Position numbers and translations under genes: made by a program. A stretch of 64,000 nucleotides of DNA, from the NCBI GenBank assembly GCA_949316495.1, contig OX439012.1, positions 25,032,666 to 25,096,665 of the forward strand, read 5' to 3'. This DNA is from Amphiduros pacificus. Taxonomy: Eukaryota; Annelida; Polychaeta; Phyllodocida; Hesionidae. The notes beneath the pieces were generated by a model. That model was not told where the DNA came from and made no database searches. It saw only the letters and a program-made list of their open reading frames with translations. Below, one piece after another: positions 11,430-25,200 of this stretch (positions are counted from its first letter, which is position 1; each line of letters opens with the position of its first letter).

Positions 11430-13740
11430 CCAGGATACGTGTAACTTGTAGGTATCAGATTATTTATCAGTCATTGAGAACCTAACACTCTATTTGTAGG
11501 AATGCATTTATCAAAACAGTTATTTTTCTTCAAATTACTCATGCATTCTTTTTGCACGATAGCTCGCATATAAAAACCCAGGTCAATCTCCCAAATCCTG
11601 GCAAAATGTTGTTAAACTTGACTGTCAGTTTCAGTCAGTGATATTTCAGTTACGAGTAAAATGACACATTGTCTTTAATCATTGAACAACCAACTTCCTG
11701 GTGCTAACAATCATTGTAATACTTAAACAAAATTGTTCATTTACCCTCATGTAATACAAGTAAAATAAATAGAATTCGGCATAGTTAACAACCGTCAATT
11801 TCGCGCATTTTGGTCTTTGTCAATCATTATATTATCCAACAAAACATGGACAGTTGATTATATATGTGCTATAGTGGGGTATATCCATCAGTGACACTTG
11901 ACATTACTTTATCTTATAAAGCGATGTGCGTATGTTATATTCTAACAAGATTTACAAGTCAGAGTCACGTCTTTGCGCAAACAAATTATACAATCATAGC
12001 CTTCGCGCACTGACCTTTTTTCTATGCCAAAAGATGAAAATTAATATATCGATCATATGACTTACATATTTGAAGAGAAGAGTTCAATAGCTCAATTTTG
12101 AGTTGTCTATGATGTAAATCGGCCAAGAACTAACTGAGCAGCGCCAGATTGTTTACTTTTGTAACAAGCTGGAGCTCACGCACGTGCACATTGTGACAAA
12201 ATCGGGGTCAACGGGTGCAATTTTCATAACAATTTATTTATACCATTCATATAAACGTGTCTGTGCCAAAAAAATCATTGTTCTATTTGTATTATGAACA
12301 CAAGACAATTTCATAATTATCAGCCAATCCTATGGTTGCGCGAATCCTATGGTTGTTAGCTCTACCAGTTTCTCAATGCCTACGCCTATGGTGATCAATT
12401 GGTCGTGGGCTTGTTTCCCGGCTATGCTAGCATTAAATTTATGTCACTATGAGCCAATGCTTGTCACCCAGCTTTACAGGGCCTCTTCAATATAGTTATA
12501 TACTGAACCCAATGCAAAGGAGAGTAATGCTTGTGCCTGAAGGGTTAACCCATCCCTGTGACCAGGCGGGTTGTCATATCAAGGACTTGTGATAAGACAA
12601 TTCAGTGAGGCAGCACAGATACATTTAAAACATCTTTAAATATCTCAAGTAGGCCTCAAAATGAAATGATTAAAGTAATGTTGAAAACGATGCAAAACCC
12701 TGAACACATCAAAGATAAATATATAAAAATTAATCTACAGAAGTAGTCCTTGCCACTGAGTTCACTTCTAATATTTTGCTCGAAACCTTGGATCACAAAA
12801 AAAAAACGGACATCTGCCAAAAAATCCTACACTTGGAAACATAGTTTTTCACTCGCGTTTGTTTTGACTTTAGGTCTGAATGTTCAAGGTTTTGACATGG
12901 TTAAGCTGTAAGTCTATGGTGCATACAGCTATTATCGCTCCATGGCGGCCGTGTTTTTGGCACGTAGTTTCTGCTTACACTGTCAGATAGCGCTTTTGTA
13001 TGGGAAGTGATTTGTGAGTACATGGTAGAGTAAGAAGTTTTTCTTGGATTTTGCCAAGGATTTTGCCTTGGGATTTTACAAACTTATGCGAGCTTGAATT
13101 TTTTAAATTAGCACTTGTTAATGTTGCTTTCCTTCGGCCTGTTTTAACCCCCAATAGACAGCAAGGATGTCAACATCCATCACTGGCAATGGACAGGAAG
13201 GACATTAATGTACCCATTGTCCTGGCTTAATGACATCATTTTGCAACATTCTGAAGGGCTGCAACTTGAGCCTCTTCTGGGCTCACAGAGAGTTTATCCG
13301 TCATGTGCAGCTCTGGGCTGACACAGACCTCTGCAGATAGTGCAACCTCTGATCAAATGACATCATGACATCATAAGGCTGCAACTTGTTACGATAGGTT
13401 CACAATATTGATGTCAAGCTACTTGGGTCTTTTGACCACATTATTTGTTGAGCACATTGAATAACCACAATTACAAATTAATTTATTTAACAGATACATG
13501 ATTCAAGAAAAAAATAATTGTTTTGTCCTCAATAACACTGATTTCTCATCTGTACGCTTTGTGTTGAACGGAGATAGTCTCTTTGATGGAAATTGATATC
13601 TTGAACATCAGATTTCTATAATTGGAGAGATAAGCTCATGAACTAAATTTTGTTATTCAGCAAAGAACTACCAGAGCAGCATCAGTTTTTATGTTTTTGT
13701 ATATTAGACCCTGATTGTGATTTGTATTGGATATGAGACT
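11430..13740. other. Intron or intergenic DNA with fragments of dispersed repeats
   Basis: No coding exon is seen. A fragment near 12465-12640 matches, in reverse, pieces near 29300-29375 (CTGCCTCACTGAATTGTC and CACCTGGTCACAG) and 43865-44140 (CTCTCCTTTGCAT, GAAGAGGCC). A second fragment at ~13185-13460 resembles 28345-28520 (ACATTCTGAAGGGCTGCAAC in both). A YY1-like CCATGGCGGCCGTG lies at 12940-12954 and could be an alternative promoter. Confidence 0.4.
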
Positions 13741-13745
13741 AATAT

Positions 13746-14181
13746 TGAAAGGTATTAAGCATCAATTCTACAATTTGGTGTATTCAAAGCTTGGCCACAT
13801 ATATGAACATCATCACAAATTGAAGATGGGTAAACACGGGTATCATGAACTTTGTTTGACCTCAATTGAGGCTCAAAGTGGGGTAGCACTGTTTGACGTC
13901 AATCTGGCGCTATTCAAAGGACAATACATTTCATGACCTCATAAGCATATTGCCATACTCTTATGACGTCATTTTACCTTTCAGGGCCTCTATGATGACA
14001 CTCCACATAAAAATGTGCTTTCATCAGGGGCTTATATATTAGGGTCGTGTTCAAACAGATTTCACAGACACTTGTGGCGATGCATCAATCAAAAAGCTTA
14101 TAGACATGAAAGACAAATACATTTATCACCAATATGTGAATTTTAAACGTTTTTTTCAAAATCGGTGCTTAATCCCTTTAA
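13746..14181. mobile_element. MITE copy 2 (ends AAAGGTATTAAGCATC / GTGCTTAATCCCTTT)
   Basis: Second copy of the family at 7223-7737, about 435 bp, in the same orientation. Shared blocks include GGGTAGCACTGTTTGAC, TGCCATACTCTTATGACGTC and GATGCATCAATCAAAAAG. It ends just upstream of the first coding exon of the next gene. Confidence 0.7.
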
Positions 14182-14258
14182 ACAAAAATGATCACAAAGG
14201 AAACCATAGAGATTGGTTAAGATTGGTTTTCTTGTATATTGCAGATTGTGAGGTCAGG

Positions 14259-17039
14259 ATGTGGCAGTATTTGTGGGCTCATATTGTCTACCACGTCACA
14301 AGATGGTTCCCCAGAAACAACCGTGTCAAAATGTAAGTCTTTTCAACTATTTCCAATTCTGAAATGTGCTATATCCGTTGAGAAGGCTAATTGACCTGGA
14401 AGGCCAGTCTTATGTACCCATAGACAAGAGCAATTATAAAGTAGATATTGTTGTCAATGCGGCAGTATGGCAACCAATAATAGGCCCAAACAGCTGAACA
14501 GGTTGAAAAGGTTATGGTGGAATAGGGGCCCATGTGAAACAACTAGTCACCTTAATGATCATGTTTATTTTGTCCTTTTTCAGTCGGGTTGTGCTGCTGG
14601 TGTTCACATTCGCTGTGCTGTTTCCTCAGTTTTTCATCCTCAGCCGACCGCACTCTGTGCGCTACTGTGGAGAACACCTATTTGAACTTCTCATCGTCTG
14701 CATTGTGTTTACATTCTGTATGGTTGGTAAGTTAAGCTGTCTGCATAGCTATTGATTTTCATATGGCTGGTAATTTTGGCTGTCTGCGGGAGTTTCACAT
14801 TTTGTATGTCTGGTAACATTAGGTAGGCTGTCTGCTTTTCTATTTATTTTAATCAACATCTTTAAAAATTGTATGTCAGTAATTTAATTGTATATCCATG
14901 TAAAATTATTACTTGTAAGTTGTAAGTATGTGTCTGACAGGAACCAGCCAAATAAGCCCTGCTAAATGGAATCCTGCACAAATCAGATGTCCATTATTTT
15001 ATTACCACAGTTCAACACATATTTTACTTCTTATTGGGCACAAATTAAGATTAAATTCATATATATGCATTGTGTTCACATTCTAAAATACAAATGTAAT
15101 TACAGCCAAATGTGTGGGGCTCTATATAAACATAACAATTTTTGTTTCAGGTTTCTCATTCCTATTCAGTGTTATGGAGCCTGTTCCCTGGGAAGTTAAG
15201 TTGGCATTCCATATTTTTGGCGGAGTGAGCTTCCTGCTCGGAGTGGTACACACCATTTTCACCTCCATGGCAGGAGAATGTGTACGTCATAATGTCTTAT
15301 GTCATATTTTCAAATCCATAAAATTACATTTTTTTTATTTGTTGCCCAATAGCTGAGGAATTTGAACATGAACAAAACCAACTTTGCTCCTTTCAAAATT
15401 GATAATTAATATATCTTTGTCACAGCTTTTAGTAATTATCATGATTATGAATTGTGGTTCAACATTGTGAGATTAAGGTCTATAATCCACAATCAGTTTG
15501 AAGCATCTGGAGAGAACTTCGGGTGGTCTCGTATATTTACGTAACTGCCTTCGGCTCTGGGGCACACTTGGCGGACAAACTCGTTTGCATGAGATTTTTA
15601 AATACCCAACTCTTTTAGTGATAATTCATATTTTATGCCATGATTATATCTAAAATGTCCTATAAAAGCTTGATTATTCTTTGGATGGCATTAAATAAAG
15701 AAAATATAAATACTTGATATAAGTCGCCAGGTGCAAAAACTGAGTTGAACCCGTTTTAACGGTAGTTAAAACGGGTTCAATTTAGATAATAAAAATTTAA
15801 GACTAGCTGGTAAAGTTTATCTTTTCTGTGCTAAATTAACAAATATCATTATTTTGAACACATTTAGGCCAAAAAAACATAAATCTGTCCCAGTTTTTCA
15901 TTGTGGATTATAGACCTTAAATCAAATATCATAATTGTCCCCTTTAGTATTGTTATGATGACACCATATTGGCACAAGATAAAAAACATTCTGTTTCAAA
16001 TCAATTTTGACTAAACAAAACCACTATTTTGAGGGTATAATTTTATTTATTATTTTTTTCAAAACATTTTTTATTGAAACAATTATTACAGAATTCAACA
16101 ATTCTAATTAAAGTCTTTTTAAGCGGATGCTTTTTTAAAAGCTTATAATGAACTAATTCTTCCTTTTCTTGAAAGAAAAAAGAGATGTAGTGGTGCATTG
16201 TGAAACTTTACTTAAATACAAGTCAGCTTCACTTGTTAAAATATATATGATTAATTTTCAATTGTTCTGAAGTAGGCAACTGATAGGATCAAAAGATTTT
16301 GAATCCATTGTGTCACACAATGTGTTGCCATGCCAACAATACCTAATGTAACAGACATCATTCCTCAATATATGATTACTCCAAGGTCACAGTTTGAATA
16401 AAACAACTTTGCAATGATTTATATCAAAATGTTATGCATCTATTTTTGATTTCATGACCTTTGCAGCTAACCTCGACCCTGGAGTTGTACTACTTCTCAG
16501 TAGCAATTGCTGTATTCACAATGATAGCCACAGGTATGTCAACCTCTAGGGTGCTATTTCTTTTTTTCATTTCAAGTCTTTGACTAAGCTTCAACCCCTC
16601 CCTCAAGGCAGTACGGACCCAAATAGCATAAAAAACGTTCATAAGGGATAGAAACAGTCAATTTTAATCTACTCTGAAAAATATAACCTTTCACAAATAG
16701 TCAAGAGCAGACCACAAAATTACAATTTTTAGATTCCATTTGTTCAAATCAGCCAAATGTAATGTACAAAGGGTGGAAAAATAAAAGGAAATTCACCATT
16801 ATAAAAAAAATCACCTTTTTTCATGTAAACATATAAATTAATGTAACTACCTGCATATAATTTCATATTGTATAAATTGAATTTGTTTTATTTCTGTTAT
16901 CTTTGCAGTGTTTTTTGTATTGATGATCCCCTTTTGGATAATGAACCGAGTGTGGAAAAATTCGGTCCTGGACATGCGTCAGCGGACGGGGCTCTGTTAC
17001 GAACCCGTGATCTGCTGTTCTTGCATGTGGCATATTTAG
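14259..17039 (+). CDS. Unrecognised four-pass membrane protein, 181 aa
   Basis: Five in-phase exons: 14259-14332 (exon opens at 14245), 14584-14726, 15151-15281, 16467-16533 and 16909-17039 (stop TAG at 17037), all GT-AG. The protein begins MWQYLWAHIVYHVTRWF. It has four hydrophobic segments: RVVLLVFTFAVLFPQFFI; LFELLIVCIVFTFCMVGF; LAFHIFGGVSFLLGVVHTIF; and LYYFSVAIAVFTMIATVFF with a further hydrophobic run. It ends in a basic, cysteine-rich tail (LCYEPVICCSCMWHI). No signal peptide is evident. There is a luminal or extracellular-type loop between segments 1 and 2 (SRPHSVRYCGEH). The exon structure and clean phase make the gene credible. I do not recognise the family; the four-span layout is shared by many groups (DRAM/Frag1-like, tetraspan and others) and none is supported by a specific motif. 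Confidence 0.75.
15473..15920. mobile_element. TTAA-flanked MITE (~440 bp)
   Basis: Terminal inverted repeat GGTCTATAATCCACAA at the left and TTGTGGATTATAGACC at the right, each flanked by TTAA (15473-15476 and 15917-15920). The TTAA target duplication is as in piggyBac-type elements. No ORF. It contains a small internal palindrome near 15747-15779 (GAACCCGTTTTAAC facing GTTAAAACGGGTTC). Confidence 0.75.
15930..16397. mobile_element. Degenerate copy of the CCTTGGAGTAAT-ended element
   Basis: The left part (ATTGTTATGATGACACCATATTGGCACAAGATAA) corresponds in pieces to 39640-39710, and the right part (GGCAACTGATAGGATCAAAAG, GATTACTCCAAGG) to 42805-42918. The two share an order of blocks but are clearly diverged. 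This copy lacks the LINE found inside the 39.6-42.9 kb copy, giving an approximation of the uninterrupted element (~450 bp here). Confidence 0.5.
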
Positions 17040-20000
17040 CAGCGACTGGGAGGCAACCCAAATCATCTCACCAGTCACTTCAGGGTCTGCGGAGGAGGAA
17101 AATATTTTATTGGAGACCATTTAGGCTGGTATACCAGGATGACAAGACAAGATATGGAAAGAAAGCTAAAGCAAAGTTTTGCTTCAGAACTTGCCTCTGC
17201 TGGCAGAGGAGTTCTAACATTAAACTAAATATTCCTACCAGATATTCAAATATTTTTTTATAGAAACACTCAAGACATACAAACTTAATAATTTTGATAT
17301 GTTTATCTCATATAATGGTTTATTAAGTATTTCATAATTATTGAAAAATAGCATATGTTACAAGCAAGTAATTATTTTTATAAAATCAAGCTCACACAGG
17401 ATATGCAAAGTAAGGAAATCCTCATGCATATGAACTATCAGACAAGGTCATACTCCACAACACATGGCTTTATAACTTTTCAAAAGCGCCATCTGGCAGT
17501 GTAAAAGAATTGAGACATGTCAAAACATGGCTTACAATGCATGTATATAATGTAGACTTAATCAGGTGAAGCCTGGAGCATCCAGCCCTGAAGGAAAAAA
17601 GAATGGCAATGCAAAGAGAATGAACTTTTTCTGTGTGAACTTTAGTTCAGCAGTCCACTTTGGCTAATTTTTTTTTATTAATTTGGGGTAATTATTTGCC
17701 GTACTTGGTCTTGCTGACTAAAAATATTTTATCGAAGTTGGGGCTTAAAAATCAATTTATATCAGATTTCCTACCTTCTCTTGGTCAAAACCAGGAACCC
17801 ATCCTATTTTGGTGGACCTGTCAAAGAAAAGGATTTTTTGATATTTTGTTTGGCCTCAGTTTATTTCAGAATGTCAAAATAGCAGCTGATGTAGAAAATT
17901 AGTTGGGGAGTTGTGTTTTTGGAGAGTATCAACATTAATGTCAGGTAGTTATCAGCACAAGCTGACTTTATGTACTATAAAATGATAACATGTGGGCATG
18001 GGAAATAATGTGAGATGAACTTTTGTGACCTTGGAACAACTTGGCTTGTGAATGCTCTATTTTCCAACAAATAACAGCAATATTAATTTAACTTGGCAGA
18101 CACTGAGATGTGATCAACCTATGAGGGGCTTGGACAAGTTTGATATTAGGTAACCGTGAGCTGTTTTCAAGGTCACATGAGATGATATTCAAAATCGGCT
18201 ATTGGTGATATTTTGCAAAACACTAAAAATAGCATCTATTCTCACTGCATGTATCTTACACAATATCTTCATTCATAATTTTTAGAAAAAAATATGTAAC
18301 TAGGTCAGTGTCCTACTTTAAGGCCATATAGGTCACAACTTCCAAATTATTGTAAAAATAATCCTTTACAAACCAGGGATTAGATCTTGATATTTTGTAA
18401 ATACATGTAAATATCCATGGTAATTAATTTTGGTGTACTTTCATGACCTTGGATTAAGGTCAAGGTCATGGTCAGCACAAGAGCAACTTCATTTGTGAAT
18501 GTTCTGTTTTCTGACAAAATATGGCAATATTAATTTAACTGGGTAGATGTGATCAACCTATGAGGGGTTTGGATATGTCAGATACCGAGCGACCTTGAGC
18601 TATTTTCATAGATACATGTATACCATTCACCACAGAACTGGTATCATTGAACCCAAACTCACTAAAAATACAATCATGCATAGGAAAGAAGCCTAGCCCT
18701 ACTTTCAGAAATAGAACATTTGTGTGATATAATTATTAGGTACTGCCAACCTTCCTGTTGAAAGTATCATATACTGCAGAGTTTTGAAAGTAAATAGTCA
18801 AAGATGAAATTTTGGTATCAGTTGATTTGTTTTTGCAAATATAATTTTGCATTTCCAACATTAAGTCTCTCCTGTTTTTAGTTCCAGATATATGCTTGTG
18901 ACCAACAAGTATGAGAGGTATGAATACAGGAATTTCTGATAGATGCAAATAGCAAATGTAAAGAAAAAAAATATATGAAGCATTAGACTTTCCTGGCCTT
19001 GTTTACAAATAAGATATTATGATCATATGAAAATTGCATTATTTAATATTTTAAAAAATATATAAGAAGAACAATACAATATATTATGATCATGTGATAT
19101 TATTTGAACATTCTTTCTCCAATGTTTCGATTTGTATTGATTAACAGATAATGTATTGTGGAATTCATTAATGCAGCTGTGATTAATAAATTTGCATAAC
19201 ATAATACTGCGCACTGTGTTATTGTTAATATTATTGATTTAGTCCAGCTGCCTCGTGCTTGGCAGAGTATTGAGAAATTTGTGATGGATTTGTGTTCTGA
19301 ACCTTTTGTGGCATCCCAACCCATTCTGTATCAAAATCTGATTAACAAAATAAACGAGTCAAGAATGCTTTTATTAAATTGAAATCTTTTTGTCTTGCCC
19401 CATTTAGCATAAAATGTAAGTTGTAATATCATTTTGTGATCCTGAGCTCAGGGCAACTGCCAATCTCCATTATCAATGAATAAATTTAGAGCTGTACACA
19501 TTCAAGTAAAGTTAGTCAATTCCGATGTGTTCTTTTCTATGGGGCAAAAAACCCCCAGCATTTAATCTTTGTTTTAGAAGTGAATGTACTGTGGAGTACT
19601 CGGGAGAGGCAATGTAGTCATATTTCCCCTCTGTATTCTGCACATTAGCCGAGTGTGCAATTGGTTGGCTCTTCTAAATGCTCATGCAAAACACCACCTC
19701 ACATGCCCTTTTATATGTTAAAATATAATTAGGATTGAGTCAGGAATTTCACACTATTTCTTCTGCACAAAAGTATGTGATTATGTTCATGCACATGTCA
19801 ATTTCATTTGCTCAAAAGTATTAACAAAGATTTGTAATTTATAATTTGAGTTGGAAGGGGGCAGGGGTTAAGGAAATAATGATCATTTCTGGTTGGAAAA
19901 TTATTGTGAAATCAGCCTTTCCAAAGATGAAAAATAAACATTTTTTTACTTTTGTCTCATTGGGGATTACCATCTTGTTTTTATCAGCACGCTTTTGATG

Positions 20001-22256
20001 GGGAGGGGGTCGGTCAGCTTTGATCTTTTCTTAAACTACTGGAATACGAATTACAAGGTATGGTTTTGTATTTTCAGGGGACCAATTCTATATATATTTC
20101 GTAATGCTCGGATTTTTTTCTCAATTCTTTATATAAAAAACCCCTATTTTCAGGTATGTGGCTCCACCTTTAATATTGAAATGCCAATCACCTAAAGCAT
20201 CTAGTTTCTCAATTCTTGTGAGCTTGAAATAACACCAGTTTGAGAAAACCAAGACAAATGGCCTTTGAGCTATGCTGATCACTGCCTTTTTGTCACGTTT
20301 GTAAACATTTTCTCAAAATCAGAGCAGACTTGAGAAGTTGACTGACAATCACTGTGCTGAAAGTCAGCACAGCAAATGTCGCAAGTGGACCAGTTCTGGT
20401 TCACCTATTACCAAAGTGCACATTACCCATCCAATAATGTGGACCTCAGAAAAAAAACTGGAATAAAGTTGGTCCTGCAGCTTGACCAAAGAGGACTTAT
20501 TCCTATCCGATTCTGAACCACTGGATAAACTCTGGGGGAATGGACACTAAAATCTACAGACAATATCAAGACATGAATTGTTTTTGGCACCATATCACTT
20601 TATTCTTTAAAACAAGGTGCATTTTTTTAGTCCCTTGAATATTGATTTTTCAAGACTTTAAGCTGATGAACTCTTTACATGTTTTCAGGAGTTAACACTA
20701 AATTGTATTTTTGAAGTATGCAGTTAAATTTGCCAAAAATGAAAAACTTAAATTTGAAAATTGTGAGACATGTGCAAAAGGGATTTTATATTTTGCAACA
20801 TCTGTATTTCAAACCACAATTTGAAACTGCCAATTGTTTCTTTTGGCATTCATTTCAGTTTTACAAAAATGGTTGTTTTTTTAGCAGCAACAAAACAAAA
20901 ATGTAGGGTGGGGGAATCAACTTACAAAAATTTACAGGCCATAACATTAAAGGTTTATTAAAATATTAAATATTTTCTATCTTATGCACGATAAAATGAG
21001 ATGAATATGGTTGCATTATATTACAAAGATTATTTTAGTCTGTGACATCCAAGGTATACATGAAGTCGTGTTTTCTCCATGGGAACGTCCAGAATCAAGT
21101 ACACATCATGTCCAAATCAAGGACTGCAACATGTGATCTTGAGAGAAATGTGAAATAGTTTCTCTCTCTGTTCCACTCCATCCATACCACATAATCATAT
21201 ACATGTCCATAAACTTCACAATACATTTACATTAAGCCTGAGGGCTCTTTTTCATACTATGTAAAATGAAGTCTGTCTTGCATCTACAAATATCACAAAT
21301 ATGATAACATCTGTAGATAAGCGCACCCCAGAATTCTCCAAGGTCCAAGTAATCAAGACAAAGATAAATGTGTTATCAAATGATTTCTTTATGAGGACTG
21401 TCAACACAAACTACTACATGTTGATGATTCATAAGTCAACCCAAAGTGAAATGACACTTTTGTGTTATCTCTTAATGCAGACTTCCACGTCCACGTTGTG
21501 GCTTAGAAAGCAAATGCCAAATTTGAGTGCCCATGTACATTGGAGCTCCTATGTAGTACATTTGACTGTTCACATACGAAAATCACAGTAGAGAATGTTT
21601 TATGCAGATCTGATAATGAATGAATGGATGGATGAGCAAATTACTGAACATGAATGCATGATTGTTGAGTATGCCTGACTTAAGCATTTAAAAGGGGAAA
21701 ATAAGTCTTGTGGTATTTGATATATCTGTACTATAATATTTACAAATGTATATTTTGAATAATCAGAATATTTCACAATTTAGTCTTAAGCATGTGCACT
21801 ATTGGCAGACGTTGGACCATGAAATCAAACTTTTACCCATTTTAAAACTTTAAGCACCAGACCCCAAGGATTTACTATTCAAATCATAACTAAAATATGT
21901 TGACAAAAAGAACCATATTTGGTGTCAATGTACAATATTTTCTGCATTCTTTGAATAATATTGGCTTCTGTTGGTCTATATATGTAAAACAAAGGTAGAA
22001 GTTAGTTGGCAATATGAAGTATATTTGGCTTTGTATAAATCTTTTTAATGTCTATTCTTTTTAATGCTTTACCTTTGCTTTTCATTTCTCATAGTTTTAT
22101 ATAAATTAATTTGAGGAAGTTTTCTTTGAAATGATCAGAAGTGTTCAGTACATAGCAATGTAACTTTGTGATTAAATATCCGACCCTCAAGAGGGCGTTT
22201 ATTTGCCAAACAGCTGACTGCTTTTTCTTGTTGTTATTATTGTTGTTGCTCTCCAT
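17040..22256. other. Convergent 3' regions between the membrane-protein gene and eIF5A
   Basis: No coding exon is recognised in 5.2 kb. The interval includes both 3' UTRs and a diverged direct-repeat pair: 18005-18190 and 18445-18615 share GTGATCAACCTATGAGGGG, GCAATATTAATTTAACT and GACCTTGAGCT-like blocks, with AAGGTCA half-sites. Otherwise the DNA is AT-rich with no visible structure. Confidence 0.45.
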
Positions 22257-25200
22257 TCACTTCTCCTGCCTGGTCTTTATACCAACAATATGCTCCTGAT
22301 TTAGGGCACTCATAACGGTGGCCTGAAAACGAGGGATAAACACAATCAATTTCCTATACCATTAAAGGAAAACTCATTCTCACAAATTTAATTTCACCTT
22401 TTTTTAAAATTTTTAGCTTTATAATATATCTTTTAAACTGTGTTAGTATTAATATTTCTTCAATATGTATCTTTAAAAAAAAAAAAAAAAAATATATAAA
22501 AATTTGAGTTCCAAATTTTAAATCATCATTTGATCTGTTTCCTCGCGGTGCATCATCACGAGCAAAAAAAATACATTCTCCAGAATGTACTTAACACTCA
22601 CCACTACTTCATTTCCCTCTTTGATGATCATTTCATTCAGTTGTGTTAAATCACAGTTACTACAGTCGGAGAGTTTCATATCCTCACGCATGTCTCCTTC
22701 ATCACTCATCAGGTGCAAGTACCCATCGATCACATCCACAACCTACACATCCAAACACATCACATTACTCCAAGTTTCACAATTTAAGATGCATTTTCTA
22801 GATTTTATATTATTACATCTCAGATGCACATTAAAATAAATTATATCAAAGATAGTTAAGATATAAAAAGCTTTTTCCCCATGCCTTATTTGTGTTCATA
22901 TCAATATATTAAAATTGCTATCTCCTTCCCAATAAATTAACCCTTAAGGTCCGTCAATCTGAGAGAGTTAAGTACTGAAGTTTTTTTTTGTAAGTTTGCC
23001 CTCAGAAAAGTATATTCCACATTGTGTTCAGATATATGCTTGTCAATTGTGATCATCATAAGGCAAACATTCCACCCAGTCCATCTGAGGTGGCGAGCGG
23101 AACACGGGGTGGGTCATCAGACTTCCATCTGGCCCATAAACCTGATCCTGACAGACAATGCCATGCAAAATCTTATCTGTACCCAGGCAACAGAGACCCA
23201 AACTTTGGTCTGTTTTGTTACATGACCAATATTTAGCATGACCAACTTACGGTGTATTCTGTACGCTTGACATTGGGCACGTCCATGTTGTGAGTAGATG
23301 GACAGATATCCTCATACTTCTTGTTGGAGAAGAGATCGAGACCAACCATGTGTACCTGGAACAAATTAAAAACATTTATTAAATGAATGTCAGAATTGAA
23401 AGGTAGCAAAATATCACTATTTGTGGCTCAGGGCTTTGTGTTTTATCTTGCTGATTAGATGAGAGATTTCAAACTGTCAGGGGGATGTATGACGTGTAAA
23501 AAGGTCTGTAGTAGTGCTAATAAGCTGGCACTCTAACCAACTGTGCCATGACCCATGGCCTTAAATAGGTCTGTAGTAGTGCTAATAAGCTGGCACTCTA
23601 ACCAACCGCGCCATGGCCCATGGCCTTAAATAGGTCTGTAGTAGTGCTAATAAGCTGGCACTCTAACCAACCGCGCCATGGCCCATGGCCTTAAATAGGT
23701 CTGTAGTAGTGCTAATAAGCTGGCACTCTAACCAACTGCGCCATGGCCCATAACAGGTCTGTAGTAGTGCTAATAAGCTGGCACTCTAACCAACTGCGCC
23801 ATGGCCCATAACAGGTCTGTAGTAGTGCTAATAAGCTGGCACTCTTACCAACTGCGCCATGACCCATAACAGGTCTGTAGTAGTGCTAATAAGCTGGCAC
23901 TCTAACCAACTGCGCCATGGCCCATATCAGGTCTGTAGTAGTGCTAATAAGCTGGCACTCTTAACCAACTGTGCCATGGCCCATATCAGGTCTGTAGTAG
24001 TGCTAATAAGCTGGCACTCTTAACCAACTGCGCCATGGCCCATGGCCTTAAATAGGTCTGTAGTAGTGCTAATAAGCTGGCACTCTAACCAACTGCGCCA
24101 TGACCCATAACAGGTCTGTAGTAGTGCTAATAAGCTGGCACTCTAACCAACTGCGCCATGGCCCATATCAGGTCTGTAGTAGTGCTAATAAGCTGGCACT
24201 CTTAACCAACTGCGCCATGACCCATAACAGGTCTGTAGTAGTGCTAATAAGCTGGCACTCTAACCAACTGCGCCATGGCCAATATCAGGTCTGTAGTAGT
24301 GCTAATAAGCTGGCACTCTTAACCAACTGTGCCATGGCCCATATCAGGTCTGTAGTAGTGCTAATAAGCTGGCACTCTTAACCAACTGCGCCATGGCCCA
24401 TGGCCTTAAATAGGTCTGTAGTACTGTATATAGTTGTATGGAGTGTATAGGCGTGTAGTATTATGTTGCCAGAGACTTATCACATTAGGTTTGCAGTATA
24501 TTTGCACTGTTGAATTGAGTTGTTTGTGGGTTAACCCTCAGAAAATTGGTGTCCACATAGTTTCAGATATATGCTTGTCATATTGATCATCATAGGGCAA
24601 ACACTCAATATTATAATCATTATTTTTGGGGAGAGGAAGGGAGATCACCCTTTGCTTTGGCTCTCATAAATCTGTTGATTGACTACTTATTCCACCACGA
24701 GGTGCAGTTGAAATCCAGAAATTTGTTAAATGATGTTTATAGTAATAGAAGTTAGACAAATTGTCTCTTGAAACAGACTTAATGATTATATCACGAGTTA
24801 GAAAAAATCTTTCAGATTTGTACCTCCCCTCACTAATGGATAAATGTCCCTCATAAAATAAATCAATGAAATCTTTGCTCAAAGAAAAAATTCAATGCCT
24901 TGTACATAAATACATAACCATCAAATCTGTGATGATTTCAGATAAATGAATAACATTTGATATTTTTCAAAGAGTACAATTTCAATCAAATACAATACTT
25001 TCTTAAAAGTGGCATATTTCAAATTTCTTTCATAAAATATTTCACAAAATCATTTTTTTTACCCTCAGAATTTTTTCATCCACAGATATTTCAGATATAT
25101 GCTTGTCTGTTTTGTTCATCACAGGGCAACATTTAAAAAAATATTTTTCATAATAATCAAAGGTAATAAATAGCATCAAACTGCTCCATGTCATAACCAA

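Noticed and set aside
16863-17263. 131-codon plus-strand frame at the end of the membrane-protein gene
   Set aside because: A different frame from the spliced reading; the exon 16909-17039 is in phase with the upstream exons in the frame ending CSCMWHI.
23466-23477. Pol III B box beyond the tRNA-like array
   Set aside because: AGTTTGAAATC matches the consensus only partly and sits too far from the A box for a normal tRNA; kept as a weak hint only.
24100-24381. 93-codon frame with repeated peptide [11 protein letters not shown]
   Set aside because: Reads the tRNA-half-like tandem array on the strand opposite to eIF5A; periodic by construction.
23505-24420. CRISPR-like array
   Set aside because: The units are contiguous tandem repeats with no unique spacers, in an animal intron.
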